A stretch of DNA of 64,000 bases from Mucilaginibacter rubeus (lineage in GTDB: Bacteria > Bacteroidota > Bacteroidia > Sphingobacteriales > Sphingobacteriaceae): NCBI RefSeq assembly GCF_003286415.2, contig NZ_CP043450.1, positions 3,596,001-3,660,000 of the forward strand, read 5' to 3'. Shown one piece after another: positions 27,144 through 35,831 of this stretch. How positions within the stretch are numbered: the stretch's first letter is position 1; every line of letters starts with the position of its first letter. The notes under the pieces are model-generated. The model had not been told where the DNA came from. It searched no databases and worked only from the letters and a program-made list of their open reading frames with translations. The translations under genes and the position numbers were made by a program.

Positions 27144-28496
27144 TTAGTGTCTTTTTTTGCTTTTGGATGATCGACCCGAACCTTGCCTTGCCGCTTTTGA
27201 GCCATATTTAGCTTTATCCTTATTGGCATCAAACTTTTTGCGCTGGTTGAGAGATTTCTTTTCGTGGAAAGCTCCTTTAAAAGTCGGATCTTCCTTACGT
27301 TTTTGCAGATCTATCTCACGGGCCTGATCCTGACGCTCTTCATAAGGGGTTTCCTCTATGAACACATCATCGGGAATATTATCAACAGGAATAGTTTGTT
27401 TGATGAGCTTTTCAATCTTGCGGATATAGTACTCTTCAGAAGGCGTAGCAAAAGTAATAGCTTCGCCCGACTGCAACGCACGGCCTGTACGACCGATCCG
27501 GTGTACGTAATCTTCATAAACCACAGGTACATCGAAATTGATCACGTGGCTTACATCACTCACATCAATACCGCGTGAGGCCACATCAGTAGCCACTAAT
27601 ATCTTCACATCATCGTTTTTAAACGAGTTGATAGAGTTGATGCGTGTATTTTGTCCCTTATTGGCGTGAAGAACTTTTACTTCCTCTTCGCCAAACTTGC
27701 GGGTAAGGAATTTAAAAACATCCTCGGCTACCGCACGGGTTTTACAAAAAACGATAAGCTTGGTAATATCACCTTCGTTATCGAGTAATCTTTTAAGCAG
27801 ATTTATTTTGGTTTTGATATTGGGCACATGATACAAGTGCTGGTTAACTGTTTGCGCCGGCGTGGCCTGCGGGGTAACTTCAATAACTGTCGGAAACTCC
27901 AGGAAGTTAGCCGAAAGCTGATGTACCTTCTCGCTCATTGTAGCCGAGAAAAGCAGGTTTTGCCTTTTTACGGGCACTACCTCAAGTATTCGGTTAATCT
28001 GGGGCATAAAGCCCATATCCATCATCTTATCGGCTTCATCAAGTACCAATACCTGCAACGGCTTGGTCATGATGTGCCCGGCAAGGTAAACATCCATAAA
28101 CCTGCCTGGCGTAGCCACAATGATATCAACGCCTTTTTTAACCTGTTCTATCTGAGTTTTGGGGCCGATACCTCCGTAAAGTAAAACAACCCGCAGGTCG
28201 GTATAAGCCGCAAACGCTTTGATGTTTTCCTCAATTTGCATGGCCAGCTCACGGGTTGGCGAAATGATGAGCGCACGGGCATGTTCGCCCTGGGCGTATT
28301 TCAACTTCATGAGAATAGGCAAAACGTAGGCTGCCGTTTTTCCGGTGCCGGTTTGTGCTATGCCCATTACATCCTGCCCGTTCATTATCGGCGGAATAGC
28401 TTTTTGCTGTATAGGCGTAGCTTCGGTATAACCGGCGTCGGCTATCGCGTTTAAAATTTGCCGGTTAAATTTAAAATCTTCAAAGGTTACTGCCAT
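27144..28496 (-). CDS. DEAD-box ATP-dependent RNA helicase (RhlE-like)
   Basis: RNA helicase of 450 aa from the ATG at 28496; a longer frame adds 12 residues before the family start. It has the Q motif ATPIQQKAIP, motif I AQTGTGKTA, motif Ib TPGR, motif II DEAD, motif III SAT and motif VI HRIGRTGR. A Lys/Arg-rich tail of about 60 residues probably binds RNA. The likely role is ribosome assembly or cold-induced RNA remodelling. It heads a minus-strand operon with gldC. Confidence 0.93.
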   Translation of the reverse strand: MAVTFEDFKFNRQILNAIADAGYTEATPIQQKAIPPIMNGQDVMGIAQTGTGKTAAYVLPILMKLKYAQGEHARALIISPTRELAMQIEENIKAFAAYTDLRVVLLYGGIGPKTQIEQVKKGVDIIVATPGRFMDVYLAGHIMTKPLQVLVLDEADKMMDMGFMPQINRILEVVPVKRQNLLFSATMSEKVHQLSANFLEFPTVIEVTPQATPAQTVNQHLYHVPNIKTKINLLKRLLDNEGDITKLIVFCKTRAVAEDVFKFLTRKFGEEEVKVLHANKGQNTRINSINSFKNDDVKILVATDVASRGIDVSDVSHVINFDVPVVYEDYVHRIGRTGRALQSGEAITFATPSEEYYIRKIEKLIKQTIPVDNIPDDVFIEETPYEERQDQAREIDLQKRKEDPTFKGAFHEKKSLNQRKKFDANKDKAKYGSKAARQGSGRSSKSKKRH

Positions 28497-28582
28497 GCCG
28501 CAAAGATAGGCTTTTTGTTGAAGTAGGAACAATGCCCGGAAAACACGGCGATGTCAGGATTTTTAGTTATAAGAGAGGACTT

Positions 28583-28619
28583 TGAAGAGTCAAGAAATCA
28601 AGAGTCAGTAAGCAAGAAT
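28583..28619. repeat. degenerate-word repeat (locus D)
   Basis: Block of AAGAGTCAAGAAATC-like words directly beside the second copy of the inverted-repeat element. It has the same loose word structure as the other loci but no pairing arm nearby. Confidence 0.45.
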
Positions 28620-28627
28620 AAACAAAA

Positions 28628-28711
28628 GCGTCATTGCGAGGTACGAAGCAATCCCAAACTATACAGAGTGGCTCTGCCAATCGGGGATTGCTTCGTACCT
28701 CGCAATGACGC
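28628..28711. repeat. dispersed inverted-repeat element, copy 2
   Basis: Arms 28628-28653 and 28686-28711 are perfect 26-bp inverted repeats (GCGTCATTGCGAGGTACGAA..). They differ from copy 1 by one base that is changed in both arms, so pairing is kept. The 32-bp core keeps AACTATACAG and GGCTCTGCC relatives of the other copies. It lies between the helicase start and the NmrA-like gene end. Confidence 0.85.
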
Positions 28712-28764
28712 GTGTTTTATGTTTTAATGCTTCAATAGCCTTGTAGCATCAATCCTTTTTAGCA

Positions 28765-29649
28765 TTAAGCATTATAAACCGCTGCAAATTCCTTTGCAAA
28801 ATCGTGCAAGCTTACTTTACCCTTAGCGGCCGGTCTGTGCTTATCATAATCCTCCCAGATTTTCGCGCTTCTTACAGCGGTGCCCATTTCAACAAAATTG
28901 CGGGTCATTTCGGGTGGAACACCTGCTTGCTGTAAGCCATCTGCAAGTTGCTCGTCGGTAAATTCAATCCATGGTAAATTGGGGTTACCAATGGCTTCAC
29001 CTAAAACAGATGCTGTATCACCGGGTGTTGATTCATCACTTACAATGTAGCGAACGCTTTTGCCGGTAAAGTCCTGCTGCAGTTCTTCGGCCACTGCCGC
29101 GGCAATATCTTTTGGATGTACCATGATCAGTCTTGCATCTGCCGGATAATTTGAGCCGATGATTCCCTGATGTTTAATAAGCGGAATGTTGCTGTAAAAA
29201 TTGATGTAAAAGAATGGTGCACGGATAAATTTGATAGCTATACCATCCAGTTCGCTCAAGATGCCTTCCACATCATGGATCCCTTTTATCGGGCCAACGC
29301 CACTATCTAAATGCGCGCCGATACTGCTTAATACGACAACTTTTTTTATACCCGAATGCCTGATGGCCTCTGCATAACTTTTACCGGTTTCATTTTGGTA
29401 TGCCCTTAAACTTTCGGAGGTGAAGCTTGGTGGCACCATGGCGTAAAGCGCATCGGCACCTGTAAAAGTTTCAGTCAAAAAATCGGCATCGGCCAGTGAA
29501 CCAATTGCGGCTTCTGCGCCCAGTGCTTCAATATCTGCTACTTTATCGGCACTGCTGCTTATTACTGTTACGCTATGGCCTGCGGCCACTAAAGTTTGTG
29601 TTAATGGTTTGCTTATATTACCTGTTGAACCTGTTACTATAATTTTCAT
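28765..29649 (-). CDS. NmrA-like NAD(P)-binding / QorB-like oxidoreductase
   Basis: The 294-aa atypical SDR has the dinucleotide motif GSTGNISKPL at the N-terminus and no Tyr-x-x-x-Lys pair of classical SDRs. This matches NmrA-like and quinone reductase QorB proteins. The start at 29649 (MKIIVTG) fits the family; an earlier frame opening adds 9 residues. It is divergent from an HxlR regulator with a shared operator-like dyad, as for E. coli ytfG/ytfH. A redox or quinone-stress response is inferred. Confidence 0.87.
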   Translation of the reverse strand: MKIIVTGSTGNISKPLTQTLVAAGHSVTVISSSADKVADIEALGAEAAIGSLADADFLTETFTGADALYAMVPPSFTSESLRAYQNETGKSYAEAIRHSGIKKVVVLSSIGAHLDSGVGPIKGIHDVEGILSELDGIAIKFIRAPFFYINFYSNIPLIKHQGIIGSNYPADARLIMVHPKDIAAAVAEELQQDFTGKSVRYIVSDESTPGDTASVLGEAIGNPNLPWIEFTDEQLADGLQQAGVPPEMTRNFVEMGTAVRSAKIWEDYDKHRPAAKGKVSLHDFAKEFAAVYNA

Positions 29650-29686
29650 AATGTGTTTTGTTTTTATTGAAAGCAAAGGTATTTTT

Positions 29687-29712
29687 GTACTTACTTTTTT
29701 ACAAGTACTTAC
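29687..29712. promoter_or_regulatory. HxlR-type operator in the divergent promoter
   Basis: Dyad GTACTT-N10-AAGTAC (29687-29692 and 29703-29708). The same bases also give direct repeats GTACTTAC at 29687-29694 and 29705-29712. The spacing and TACT/AGTA cores resemble sites of HxlR-family repressors such as YodB. Placement about 20 bp before the HxlR start and 38 bp before the NmrA start suggests control of both. Confidence 0.6.
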
Positions 29713-29730
29713 CCTAAAGTATGTATCATC

Positions 29731-30147
29731 ATGACTGCGATAAAAGAAAGCTCGACCATACAGGAAAACAAACAGAATGCCTTTAAGGAGTGCCCGGTAA
29801 CTTATGTGATGGAGCGGATAGGCGGGTATTGGAAACCGATCATTTTATTTCACTTGCTCACCGGCAGTAAACGCTATAGCGAGTTAAAAAAATCGATCCC
29901 GACCATTACCGAAAAAATGCTGATCCAGCACCTGAAACAACTGGAAGCCGATGGCCTCTTGATCAGGGAAGCCAAGCCGGTTGTACCACCTTACGTAACC
30001 TACCGCCTCAGTGAAACAGGCATGGGTTTAAGGCCGGTTATGTACGCTATGTCTAAGTGGGCGGTTGAAGATAGTGAGGTGAGCGGCAACCCCATTTACC
30101 GGAGCCTTGGGGAGTTCCCAAGCGAGGAAACTTTTGCCGAAATGTAA
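29731..30147 (+). CDS. HxlR family winged-helix regulator
   Basis: The 138-aa DNA-binding protein carries the HxlR signature: CPVTYVMERIGGYWKPIILFHL, then RYSELKKSIPTITEKMLIQHLKQLEADGL. Cys21 in ECPVTYV sits where redox-sensing HxlR proteins carry their thiol. It probably represses itself and the divergent NmrA-like oxidoreductase. The regulated stimulus (quinones, aldehydes or diamide) is inferred from relatives. Confidence 0.93.
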   Translation: MTAIKESSTIQENKQNAFKECPVTYVMERIGGYWKPIILFHLLTGSKRYSELKKSIPTITEKMLIQHLKQLEADGLLIREAKPVVPPYVTYRLSETGMGLRPVMYAMSKWAVEDSEVSGNPIYRSLGEFPSEETFAEM

Positions 30148-30163
30148 TTGCTGTTTTAAGCCG

Positions 30164-30196
30164 AAACTTACGAAGTTTTAAAAACTTCGTAAGTTT
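30164..30196. terminator. perfect palindrome after the HxlR gene
   Basis: Arms of 16 bp (AAACTTACGAAGTTTT and complement) around one central A, 17 bp past the HxlR stop. The AT ends of the stem can act as T tract in either direction. Likely a terminator isolating pyrC. Confidence 0.6.
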
Positions 30197-30211
30197 GACC
30201 TACTGAAAAAT

Positions 30212-30245
30212 AAATCCGAAATCGAAATCCCCAAATCCGAAATCC
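30212..30245. repeat. degenerate-word repeat (locus E)
   Basis: Runs of AAATCCGAAATC / AAATCCCC words just before the dihydroorotase start. Read on the other strand it resembles the GATTTCGGAT word loci that flank the WYL gene at 59701-59736 and 60852-60886. Confidence 0.55.
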
Positions 30246-30250
30246 ATAAT

Positions 30251-31585
30251 ATGTCTACAATCTTAATAAAAGCAGCCACTATAGTAAACGAACACAAACA
30301 ATACGTTGCCGATGTATTGATTAAAGATGGTTTGATAGATCGGATCGACTCAGTAATCGATCAGCAAGCCGACGAAGTGATCAATGCCGAAGGCTTACAT
30401 TTGCTTCCGGGCTGCATCGATGACCAGGTACATTTTCGTGAGCCGGGCCTGACTTACAAAGCCGATATTTATACCGAATCGCGTGCTGCTGTAGCCGGTG
30501 GTATTACTTCATTTATGGAGATGCCAAACACGGTTCCCAATACCTTAACCCAGGAACTTTTGGAAGACAAATACCAGATCGCTTCCCGAAATTCACTGGC
30601 CAATTATTCGTTTTTCATGGGTGCATCTAACAACAATTTAGATGAGGTTTTGCGCACCGATACCAGCAATGTTTGCGGCATTAAAGTGTTCATGGGATCC
30701 TCTACCGGAAACATGCTTGTTGACGATCCGCACACTCTCGAAAAACTGTTTGCGCAGTCACCAATGTTGATCGCTACACATTGCGAAGATGAGGCAACAA
30801 TTAAGAGTAATCTTGCGCACTACAAACAACTGCTTGGCGAAAATATTCCGGTGCGTTTGCATCCAAAAATCAGGAGCGCCGAGGCTTGTTATTTGTCGTC
30901 ATCGATGGCTATTGAGCTGGCAAAAAAACATAACACCCGCCTGCATATTTTACATATCTCAACCGAGCGCGAGACGCATCTTTTTGATAACACAATACCG
31001 CTAAAAGATAAGCGTATTACCGCCGAAGCATGTATCCATCACTTATGGTTTACCGATGCCGATTATGAAACAAAAGGCAACTACATTAAATGGAACCCGG
31101 CAGTAAAAACCGAGGCAGATCGCGACGGAATTTTGCGGGCCGTACTTGACGGAAGGATTGATGTTATTGCTACCGACCATGCCCCGCATACCATTGAAGA
31201 AAAAGAGCAACCTTACCTGCAGGCACCCTCTGGTGGGCCACTGGTTCAGCATGCTTTACCGGCCATGCTTGAGCTGTATCACCATGGCAAAATCAGCCTT
31301 GAACAGATAGTAGAAAAAATGGCGCACAACGTGGCCACGCTTTTCCAAATTGAAAAACGCGGCTTTATCCGTGAAGGCTACTGGGCCGACCTGGTACTGG
31401 TTAACCTGAACAAACCTTGGAATGTAAATAAGAACAATATCCTGTATAAATGTAACTGGAGCCCGTTTGAAGGCAATACATTCCGTTCGCAGGTGGCCTA
31501 TACATTGATATCAGGAAATCTTGCTTACGCCAACGGAAGTCTTATTGAAAGTAAAGCCGGCAAGCGGTTGACTTTTAATAGATAA
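30251..31585 (+). CDS. pyrC: dihydroorotase
   Basis: Amidohydrolase of 444 aa that cyclises carbamoyl-aspartate to dihydroorotate in de novo pyrimidine synthesis. Metal-binding DDQVHFREPG is near residue 56, the substrate loop GIKVFMGSSTGNML is in the middle, and ATDHAPH carries the catalytic Asp. The bridging Lys is probably within GIKVFMG, and conserved His residues are in THCED and LHILHIS. This fits type I dihydroorotase. Allantoinase or hydantoinase is less likely given the ATDHAPH motif. It stands alone between two terminators. Confidence 0.92.
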   Translation: MSTILIKAATIVNEHKQYVADVLIKDGLIDRIDSVIDQQADEVINAEGLHLLPGCIDDQVHFREPGLTYKADIYTESRAAVAGGITSFMEMPNTVPNTLTQELLEDKYQIASRNSLANYSFFMGASNNNLDEVLRTDTSNVCGIKVFMGSSTGNMLVDDPHTLEKLFAQSPMLIATHCEDEATIKSNLAHYKQLLGENIPVRLHPKIRSAEACYLSSSMAIELAKKHNTRLHILHISTERETHLFDNTIPLKDKRITAEACIHHLWFTDADYETKGNYIKWNPAVKTEADRDGILRAVLDGRIDVIATDHAPHTIEEKEQPYLQAPSGGPLVQHALPAMLELYHHGKISLEQIVEKMAHNVATLFQIEKRGFIREGYWADLVLVNLNKPWNVNKNNILYKCNWSPFEGNTFRSQVAYTLISGNLAYANGSLIESKAGKRLTFNR

Positions 31586-31661
31586 TCTGAATCAGAATTC
31601 ACAGAATTTTAGAATTTACAGAATTTTCTGGAAAGGGAAAAGTGGGCACTTTTCCCTTTTT
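31586..31661 (+). terminator. intrinsic terminator of pyrC with adjacent word repeat
   Basis: The stem GGGAAAAGTG / CACTTTTCCC lies at 31635-31656 with a tight centre and is followed by TTTTT (31657-31661). Just before it, 31586-31630 holds a word repeat built of CAGAATTC / CAGAATTTT units (locus F). Confidence 0.75.
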
Positions 31662-31713
31662 ATTTGCGATTTCCTCAACTTACGCCAGAAAAGTATTTCA
31701 GATAGTTGCCTAT

Positions 31714-32181
31714 CTAATTCACCCCAACAAACACTTCAACCTCTGCATTCGACGGATCCTTTGACCTATCGCCATAAACGTCAAAATCGGCCATATACCG
31801 TCTGTCGATATCGCTTGTCCAGATTTGATGCCAGGTTTCGCCTACAGCCTGTGGCAGCGCGCCTTTAGCTACGTACCGGTTGTAACTTCCGGGAGGTACC
31901 GTTATGCAAATCAAACCTTCGGGAATATTATCTTTTGTGGCAACCCTACAGCCAAGTACCGTGGTATAAAAGCCGTCTTTGTCGCTTTCGTAATCGGTGT
32001 AGACGCAATATATTTCATCACTAAGGCGGTTTACTACCTGTTGCAAAACATGTTCGCTCATAAACCAGTTCCAAAGCCCACTAATGTCTTTCATCGCCTG
32101 CCCGTTCTGGTTTGTGGTACGCACCGAAATCCCGACCAAAAAGAAGCCTTTTATTGTTGCTTTATCCATAAATGGAGTCAT
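31714..32181 (-). CDS. GyrI-like / effector-binding domain protein
   Basis: Stand-alone effector-binding domain of 155 aa, the same fold as GyrI and the C-terminal domain of Rob/BmrR. Typical segments are FFLVGISVRTTNQNG, CVYTDYESDKDGFYTTVLGCRV, ITVPPGSYNRYVAKG and WHQIWTSDIDRRYMADFDVYG. Such proteins bind hydrophobic ligands or act with regulators. It is the last of four minus-strand genes (WYL regulator, EVE, SRPBCC, GyrI-like). Direct gyrase inhibition is not supported by sequence alone. Confidence 0.85.
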   Translation of the reverse strand: MTPFMDKATIKGFFLVGISVRTTNQNGQAMKDISGLWNWFMSEHVLQQVVNRLSDEIYCVYTDYESDKDGFYTTVLGCRVATKDNIPEGLICITVPPGSYNRYVAKGALPQAVGETWHQIWTSDIDRRYMADFDVYGDRSKDPSNAEVEVFVGVN

Positions 32182-32264
32182 TACTATTTGTTATATCTAT
32201 TTATAATTAATTTTTAGTCAAATAATTATAGTAATTATATAAACTATCTATTTAACTTTGCAAA

Positions 32265-32687
32265 CTACTCTATCAACTTCCTCAATTCTTCGAAAAGCCC
32301 TTTCCAGTTTTGTTCAGAATGTGCTTTAGCTTCTTCGTTTTTCACGTTATCTTGAGTAACCGTAAGCTCTGTTTCACCGTTATTTTCGGTAAGGTTATAA
32401 GTGATGTTAGCGTAGTTTTCGGGCTTATCCTCCGTATCGCTCATGCTGCTCCAGTAACTATATTTCACAAAAGTTCCCGGATCAATATCCAGTATCGTTC
32501 CATGGTCTTCGTACTTGTGGCCATTCCATTCGCCGCTGAATTTAATGGGCTCCCCTACCCTCCAGCTCGTTTCCAGATTGGTACCAAAAAAGTATTCTTT
32601 TACCATAGCCGGATCTGTTAATCCCTGCCAAACTTTGTCGATAGGTGCTTTAAACTTCACCTGTACGTTTACTGTTAATTTTTCCAT
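32265..32687 (-). CDS. SRPBCC / AHSA1-like domain protein
   Basis: The 140-aa helix-grip (START-like) domain protein is of the activator-of-Hsp90-ATPase / CalC family. It shows VKFKAPIDKVWQGLTDPAMVKEYFFGT at the start and QNWKGLFEELRKLIE at the end. These small proteins bind hydrophobic ligands in a cavity. Its start overlaps the end of the EVE-domain gene by 13 bp, implying translational coupling. Confidence 0.88.
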   Translation of the reverse strand: MEKLTVNVQVKFKAPIDKVWQGLTDPAMVKEYFFGTNLETSWRVGEPIKFSGEWNGHKYEDHGTILDIDPGTFVKYSYWSSMSDTEDKPENYANITYNLTENNGETELTVTQDNVKNEEAKAHSEQNWKGLFEELRKLIE

Positions 32688-33130
32688 AATGTAGCTTTAT
32701 TTAGTAGTGGTTTATCTTCGGTTATCATTTGCTCTTTTATCTTCTCAAAATCCGCGCCGGGAACTTCAAAAAACCCAAATCTGAAGTTATAGCCCCAGGC
32801 TTTTTTATTGGTGATAAAATCGAGTTCACCAATCATTGGGGCGATGGGAGCCTCGGCACATTCGTAGTAATTTACGTTGCGGCGATATGGAGTAAAATCG
32901 ATGGCCATTTGTTTTTGGTAGATATCCTCATCCCTCACCTGGCCAATGGCTGTAAACGCCTGTAGGGGTTCATCGCCGTTCATTTTTTGCTTAGGCGAAT
33001 ACACCGCTACCCAGTCACCAACTGCCATACGTTTAAGCGGTGCAAGCTTGCCATGATTAGCCTGAATAAAGCCCCCGGAAATACCGCGGCTAATGTGATC
33101 TTTTGATACAACAACTATCCAATGTTTCAT
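32675..33130 (-). CDS. EVE domain protein (UPF0310-like)
   Basis: PUA-like EVE domain of 151 aa from the ATG at 33130; a longer frame adds 23 residues that do not look like the family. It opens with KHWIVVVSKDHISRGISGGF and has GDWVAVYSPKQK in the middle. EVE domains are thought to read modified bases in DNA or RNA and appear in restriction-like systems. No nuclease or modification gene is adjacent, so a housekeeping or stress role is equally likely. Confidence 0.85.
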   Translation of the reverse strand: MKHWIVVVSKDHISRGISGGFIQANHGKLAPLKRMAVGDWVAVYSPKQKMNGDEPLQAFTAIGQVRDEDIYQKQMAIDFTPYRRNVNYYECAEAPIAPMIGELDFITNKKAWGYNFRFGFFEVPGADFEKIKEQMITEDKPLLNKATLWKN

Positions 33131-33252
33131 AAGTGTATGGTTTAAATTATCAGCAAAAACATGACCAATACAAATCCTGCCCTTGCTATTATGAAACAAA
33201 GTAACAGTACGCTGGTGACAGCCTTATGTCAGCAGGAAAAAAAGAATGAAAA

Positions 33253-34200
33253 TTATTTTATTTTTTGGGCGATGGTCGAGGTGATTTCGCGCACACGATG
33301 CAGCAGGGTATCAGGTTTGATGATCTCCGCACGATCTCCAAATGTCATATACCACCGGGCAAAACCTTCCAAAGAAATAGTAAGGAATGTCATTTCAATT
33401 TTGTTGCCGATAGTTTTTTCAGATACAAAACCACCATAGTATTTTTGATGGTCAAGATAGCTGTGAATTTCTTTATCAACTTTGATCACCACCTGCTCAA
33501 GTTGCTTTTCGCAGGCCATCTTATCAATGTAATCTTTTAATGTAGGGTGTTTGCTGTTGACGTAACTTTTGTCAGTAACCAACAGTTTTTTGATGCGGTC
33601 TATCCTGAAATCGCGATAGTCATTACGCAGGCGGCAATAGGCTATCAGGTGCCAAAAACTATCCAGAAAAAAAACACCAACCGGTTCAACTTCGCGCTTA
33701 GTATTTTCCTGTGAGTGGGCGGCAAAGTAATCAATACACATGATCTTTTTGCAAACTATGCAATCTAAAATAGTTTGGATGTGATCAATATTTCCGGCCC
33801 GCTTTTGGCTATGGCTTTTCAATACTTCAATGCTGCCGTCAAGGTTTTCCAAGGCATCTTTTTCTGACGATTTCAGAATAGCCCGAACCTTATACATGGC
33901 AGATTGATATTGCGCCATGGTAGATGTATCGGTAAGCTTTTCAACAAACTTTTCGGCGGTTAAAAACGCGGTAGCTTCCTCGCGGGTAAACATAACCGGG
34001 GGCAGGCGGTAACCATCCATTATAGAGTAACCAACACCAGCTTCGCCTATAATTGGGATCCCTGCTTCCTCCAATGTTTTGATATCGCGGTAAACCGTGC
34101 GGAGACTTATTTCGAACCTTTCGGCTATATCGCCGGCCTTTACTACCCGGCGTGATTGTAATTGGATCAAAATAGCTGATATTCGGTCGATGCGATTCAT
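33253..34200 (-). CDS. YafY-type HTH-WYL transcriptional regulator
   Basis: The 315-aa regulator has an N-terminal winged helix of the DeoR/HTH_11 type (RISAILIQLQSRRVVKAGDIAERFEISLRTVYRDIKTLEEAGIPI). A WYL ligand-sensing domain (about residues 140-230, with DSFWHLIAYCRLRNDYRDFRIDRI) and a WCX-like C-terminus follow. The ATG at 34200 is preferred over the TTG at 34209. It is the first gene before EVE, SRPBCC and GyrI-like genes and probably controls them. Confidence 0.9.
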   Translation of the reverse strand: MNRIDRISAILIQLQSRRVVKAGDIAERFEISLRTVYRDIKTLEEAGIPIIGEAGVGYSIMDGYRLPPVMFTREEATAFLTAEKFVEKLTDTSTMAQYQSAMYKVRAILKSSEKDALENLDGSIEVLKSHSQKRAGNIDHIQTILDCIVCKKIMCIDYFAAHSQENTKREVEPVGVFFLDSFWHLIAYCRLRNDYRDFRIDRIKKLLVTDKSYVNSKHPTLKDYIDKMACEKQLEQVVIKVDKEIHSYLDHQKYYGGFVSEKTIGNKIEMTFLTISLEGFARWYMTFGDRAEIIKPDTLLHRVREITSTIAQKIK

Positions 34201-34254
34201 GGCGTCCAAATTAAATAAAAAACAATTTACCTTTGATCAATATTTATCTACAAT

Positions 34255-34695
34255 ATGGCTGCTGAACCTGAAGAAAAGATCATAACATTTGAAACCTATT
34301 ACGATGTGATGTTAGCGCACATCATTCGTACCAAACTGGAGGGCTATGGCATCCCCTGTTTCATCGCCGATGAAAATACCATAGGTTCAAATCCGCTTTA
34401 CAACCAGGCGGTGGGTGGCATTAAACTAAAAATATTTGAGCGCGACCTGGAACGCTGCCGTGAAATTTTAGCTGCGGAGGGCGATCTGCATGACCAGGAC
34501 CATATAGAAATTGATGACGAAACGCTTAATGCCGTAATCTGCCCATACTGCGGCTCAACCAACGTGCGCTATGGTTCCGCAACCGAAAAACGGGTTCACT
34601 GGCTAACAGCCATCATATCATTTTTGATGATGATATTCCCCTTTTACAGCCGCAAGGCCTGGCATTGTTTTAACTGCCAGCGCGATTTTGAATAA
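34255..34695 (+). CDS. DUF2007-type protein with C-terminal zinc ribbon
   Basis: The 146-aa protein has an N-terminal ferredoxin-like DUF2007 domain (FETYYDVMLAHIIRTKLEGYGIPCFI through KIFERDLERCREIL, residues about 10-75). A zinc-binding pair follows, CPYC near residue 95 and CFNC near 140, separated by a hydrophobic stretch (LTAIISFLMMIFPF) that could touch the membrane. The function is unknown. It is divergent from the WYL regulator. Confidence 0.85.
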   Translation: MAAEPEEKIITFETYYDVMLAHIIRTKLEGYGIPCFIADENTIGSNPLYNQAVGGIKLKIFERDLERCREILAAEGDLHDQDHIEIDDETLNAVICPYCGSTNVRYGSATEKRVHWLTAIISFLMMIFPFYSRKAWHCFNCQRDFE

Positions 34696-34700
34696 CACCT

Positions 34701-34800
34701 TTAAGTCATAAGTTCTAAGTCTTGAGTCAAAAGTCTTCAATTTTATAACTGATGGAACCTTGACTTCGAACTAAAGACTTCCGACTTAAGACTTAAGTCT
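34701..34800. repeat. degenerate-word inverted repeat (locus G)
   Basis: Left arm 34701-34740 and right arm 34760-34800, made of AAGTCTTGAGTC / GACTTAAGACTT words. The two arms are roughly complementary. It fills the gap between the DUF2007 gene and the asparaginase. Confidence 0.65.
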
Positions 34801-34820
34801 GTTTTTTATATATTAGCGCT

Positions 34821-35831
34821 ATGTACAACCGCCGTAAGTTCATCAAATTATCGGCTGCAGGTGCTTCACTTGCAGCGCTTTCTCAATCTGCTATAGCAAA
34901 AACTGTCATATCCAAGCCCGAGGGCGGTTATCCTATCGTTATCTCCACCTGGGATTTTGGTATCATTGCCAATAAAGGGGCATGGAAAGTATTATCAACA
35001 GGAGGCCGCGCCCTTGACGCCATTGAAGCCGGAGCACGCATCCCAGAAGCCGAAGACATCACCAACCACACGGTAGGCCGCACCGGTTTACCAGACCGTG
35101 ACGGACACGTTACCCTCGACTCCTGTATTATGGACGAATTCGGGAACTGTGGCTCGGTAGCTGCCATGGAAGATATCGCCCACCCAATTTCGGTAGCCCG
35201 ATTGGTGATGGAAAAAACCCCTCACGTAATGCTGGTTGGCGAAGGTGCAACCCAGTTTGCCGTTGAACAGGGCATGAAAAAAGAAAAACTTTTAACTCCT
35301 GAATCTGAAAAGATCTGGAAAGAATGGCTTAAAAAGGCCCAATACAGCCCCGTAATGAATATCGAAAACGGCGGCAAGCCTGGCAATAAATACAACCACG
35401 ATACCATTGGCATGCTGGCTATTGATGCAAAAGGCAATATATCCGGAGGTTGTACTACCAGTGGCATGGCCTTTAAACTACATGGCCGCGTTGGTGACAG
35501 CCCTATCATTGGTGCGGGTTTATATGTAGATAATGAAGTTGGTGGCGCTACATCAACCGGGGTTGGTGAAGAAGTGATCCGTAATGTGGGCAGCTTTTTG
35601 GTTGTCGAACTAATGCGTCAGGGCTTATCACCTGAAGATGCCTGCAAAGAAGCTGTAAACCGCATTATCCGCAAAAAACCAGAAATAGCTAAGAAAATCC
35701 AGGTGGGCTTTTTAGCTATCAATAAAAAAGGCGAATATGGTGCTTATGCCATACAAAGCGGTTTTTCATACGCCGTTTGCAATGCACAACAACAAGACCT
35801 GTTAATACCAGGAAAGAGTTATTATAAATAA
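34821..35831 (+). CDS. N4-(beta-N-acetylglucosaminyl)-L-asparaginase (Ntn-hydrolase)
   Basis: Exported Ntn-hydrolase of 336 aa that would cleave the GlcNAc-Asn bond of glycosylasparagine. The N-terminus has a Tat-like NRRKFIKLSAAGA signal (residues 3-26). Autoproteolysis is expected between Asp194 and Thr195 in HDTIGM, freeing Thr195 as nucleophile. The downstream substrate-binding region GRVGDSPIIGAGLY is intact. Beside cutC it forms a pair common in Bacteroidota. A link to host or plant glycoprotein scavenging is inferred. Confidence 0.9.
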   Translation: MYNRRKFIKLSAAGASLAALSQSAIAKTVISKPEGGYPIVISTWDFGIIANKGAWKVLSTGGRALDAIEAGARIPEAEDITNHTVGRTGLPDRDGHVTLDSCIMDEFGNCGSVAAMEDIAHPISVARLVMEKTPHVMLVGEGATQFAVEQGMKKEKLLTPESEKIWKEWLKKAQYSPVMNIENGGKPGNKYNHDTIGMLAIDAKGNISGGCTTSGMAFKLHGRVGDSPIIGAGLYVDNEVGGATSTGVGEEVIRNVGSFLVVELMRQGLSPEDACKEAVNRIIRKKPEIAKKIQVGFLAINKKGEYGAYAIQSGFSYAVCNAQQQDLLIPGKSYYK

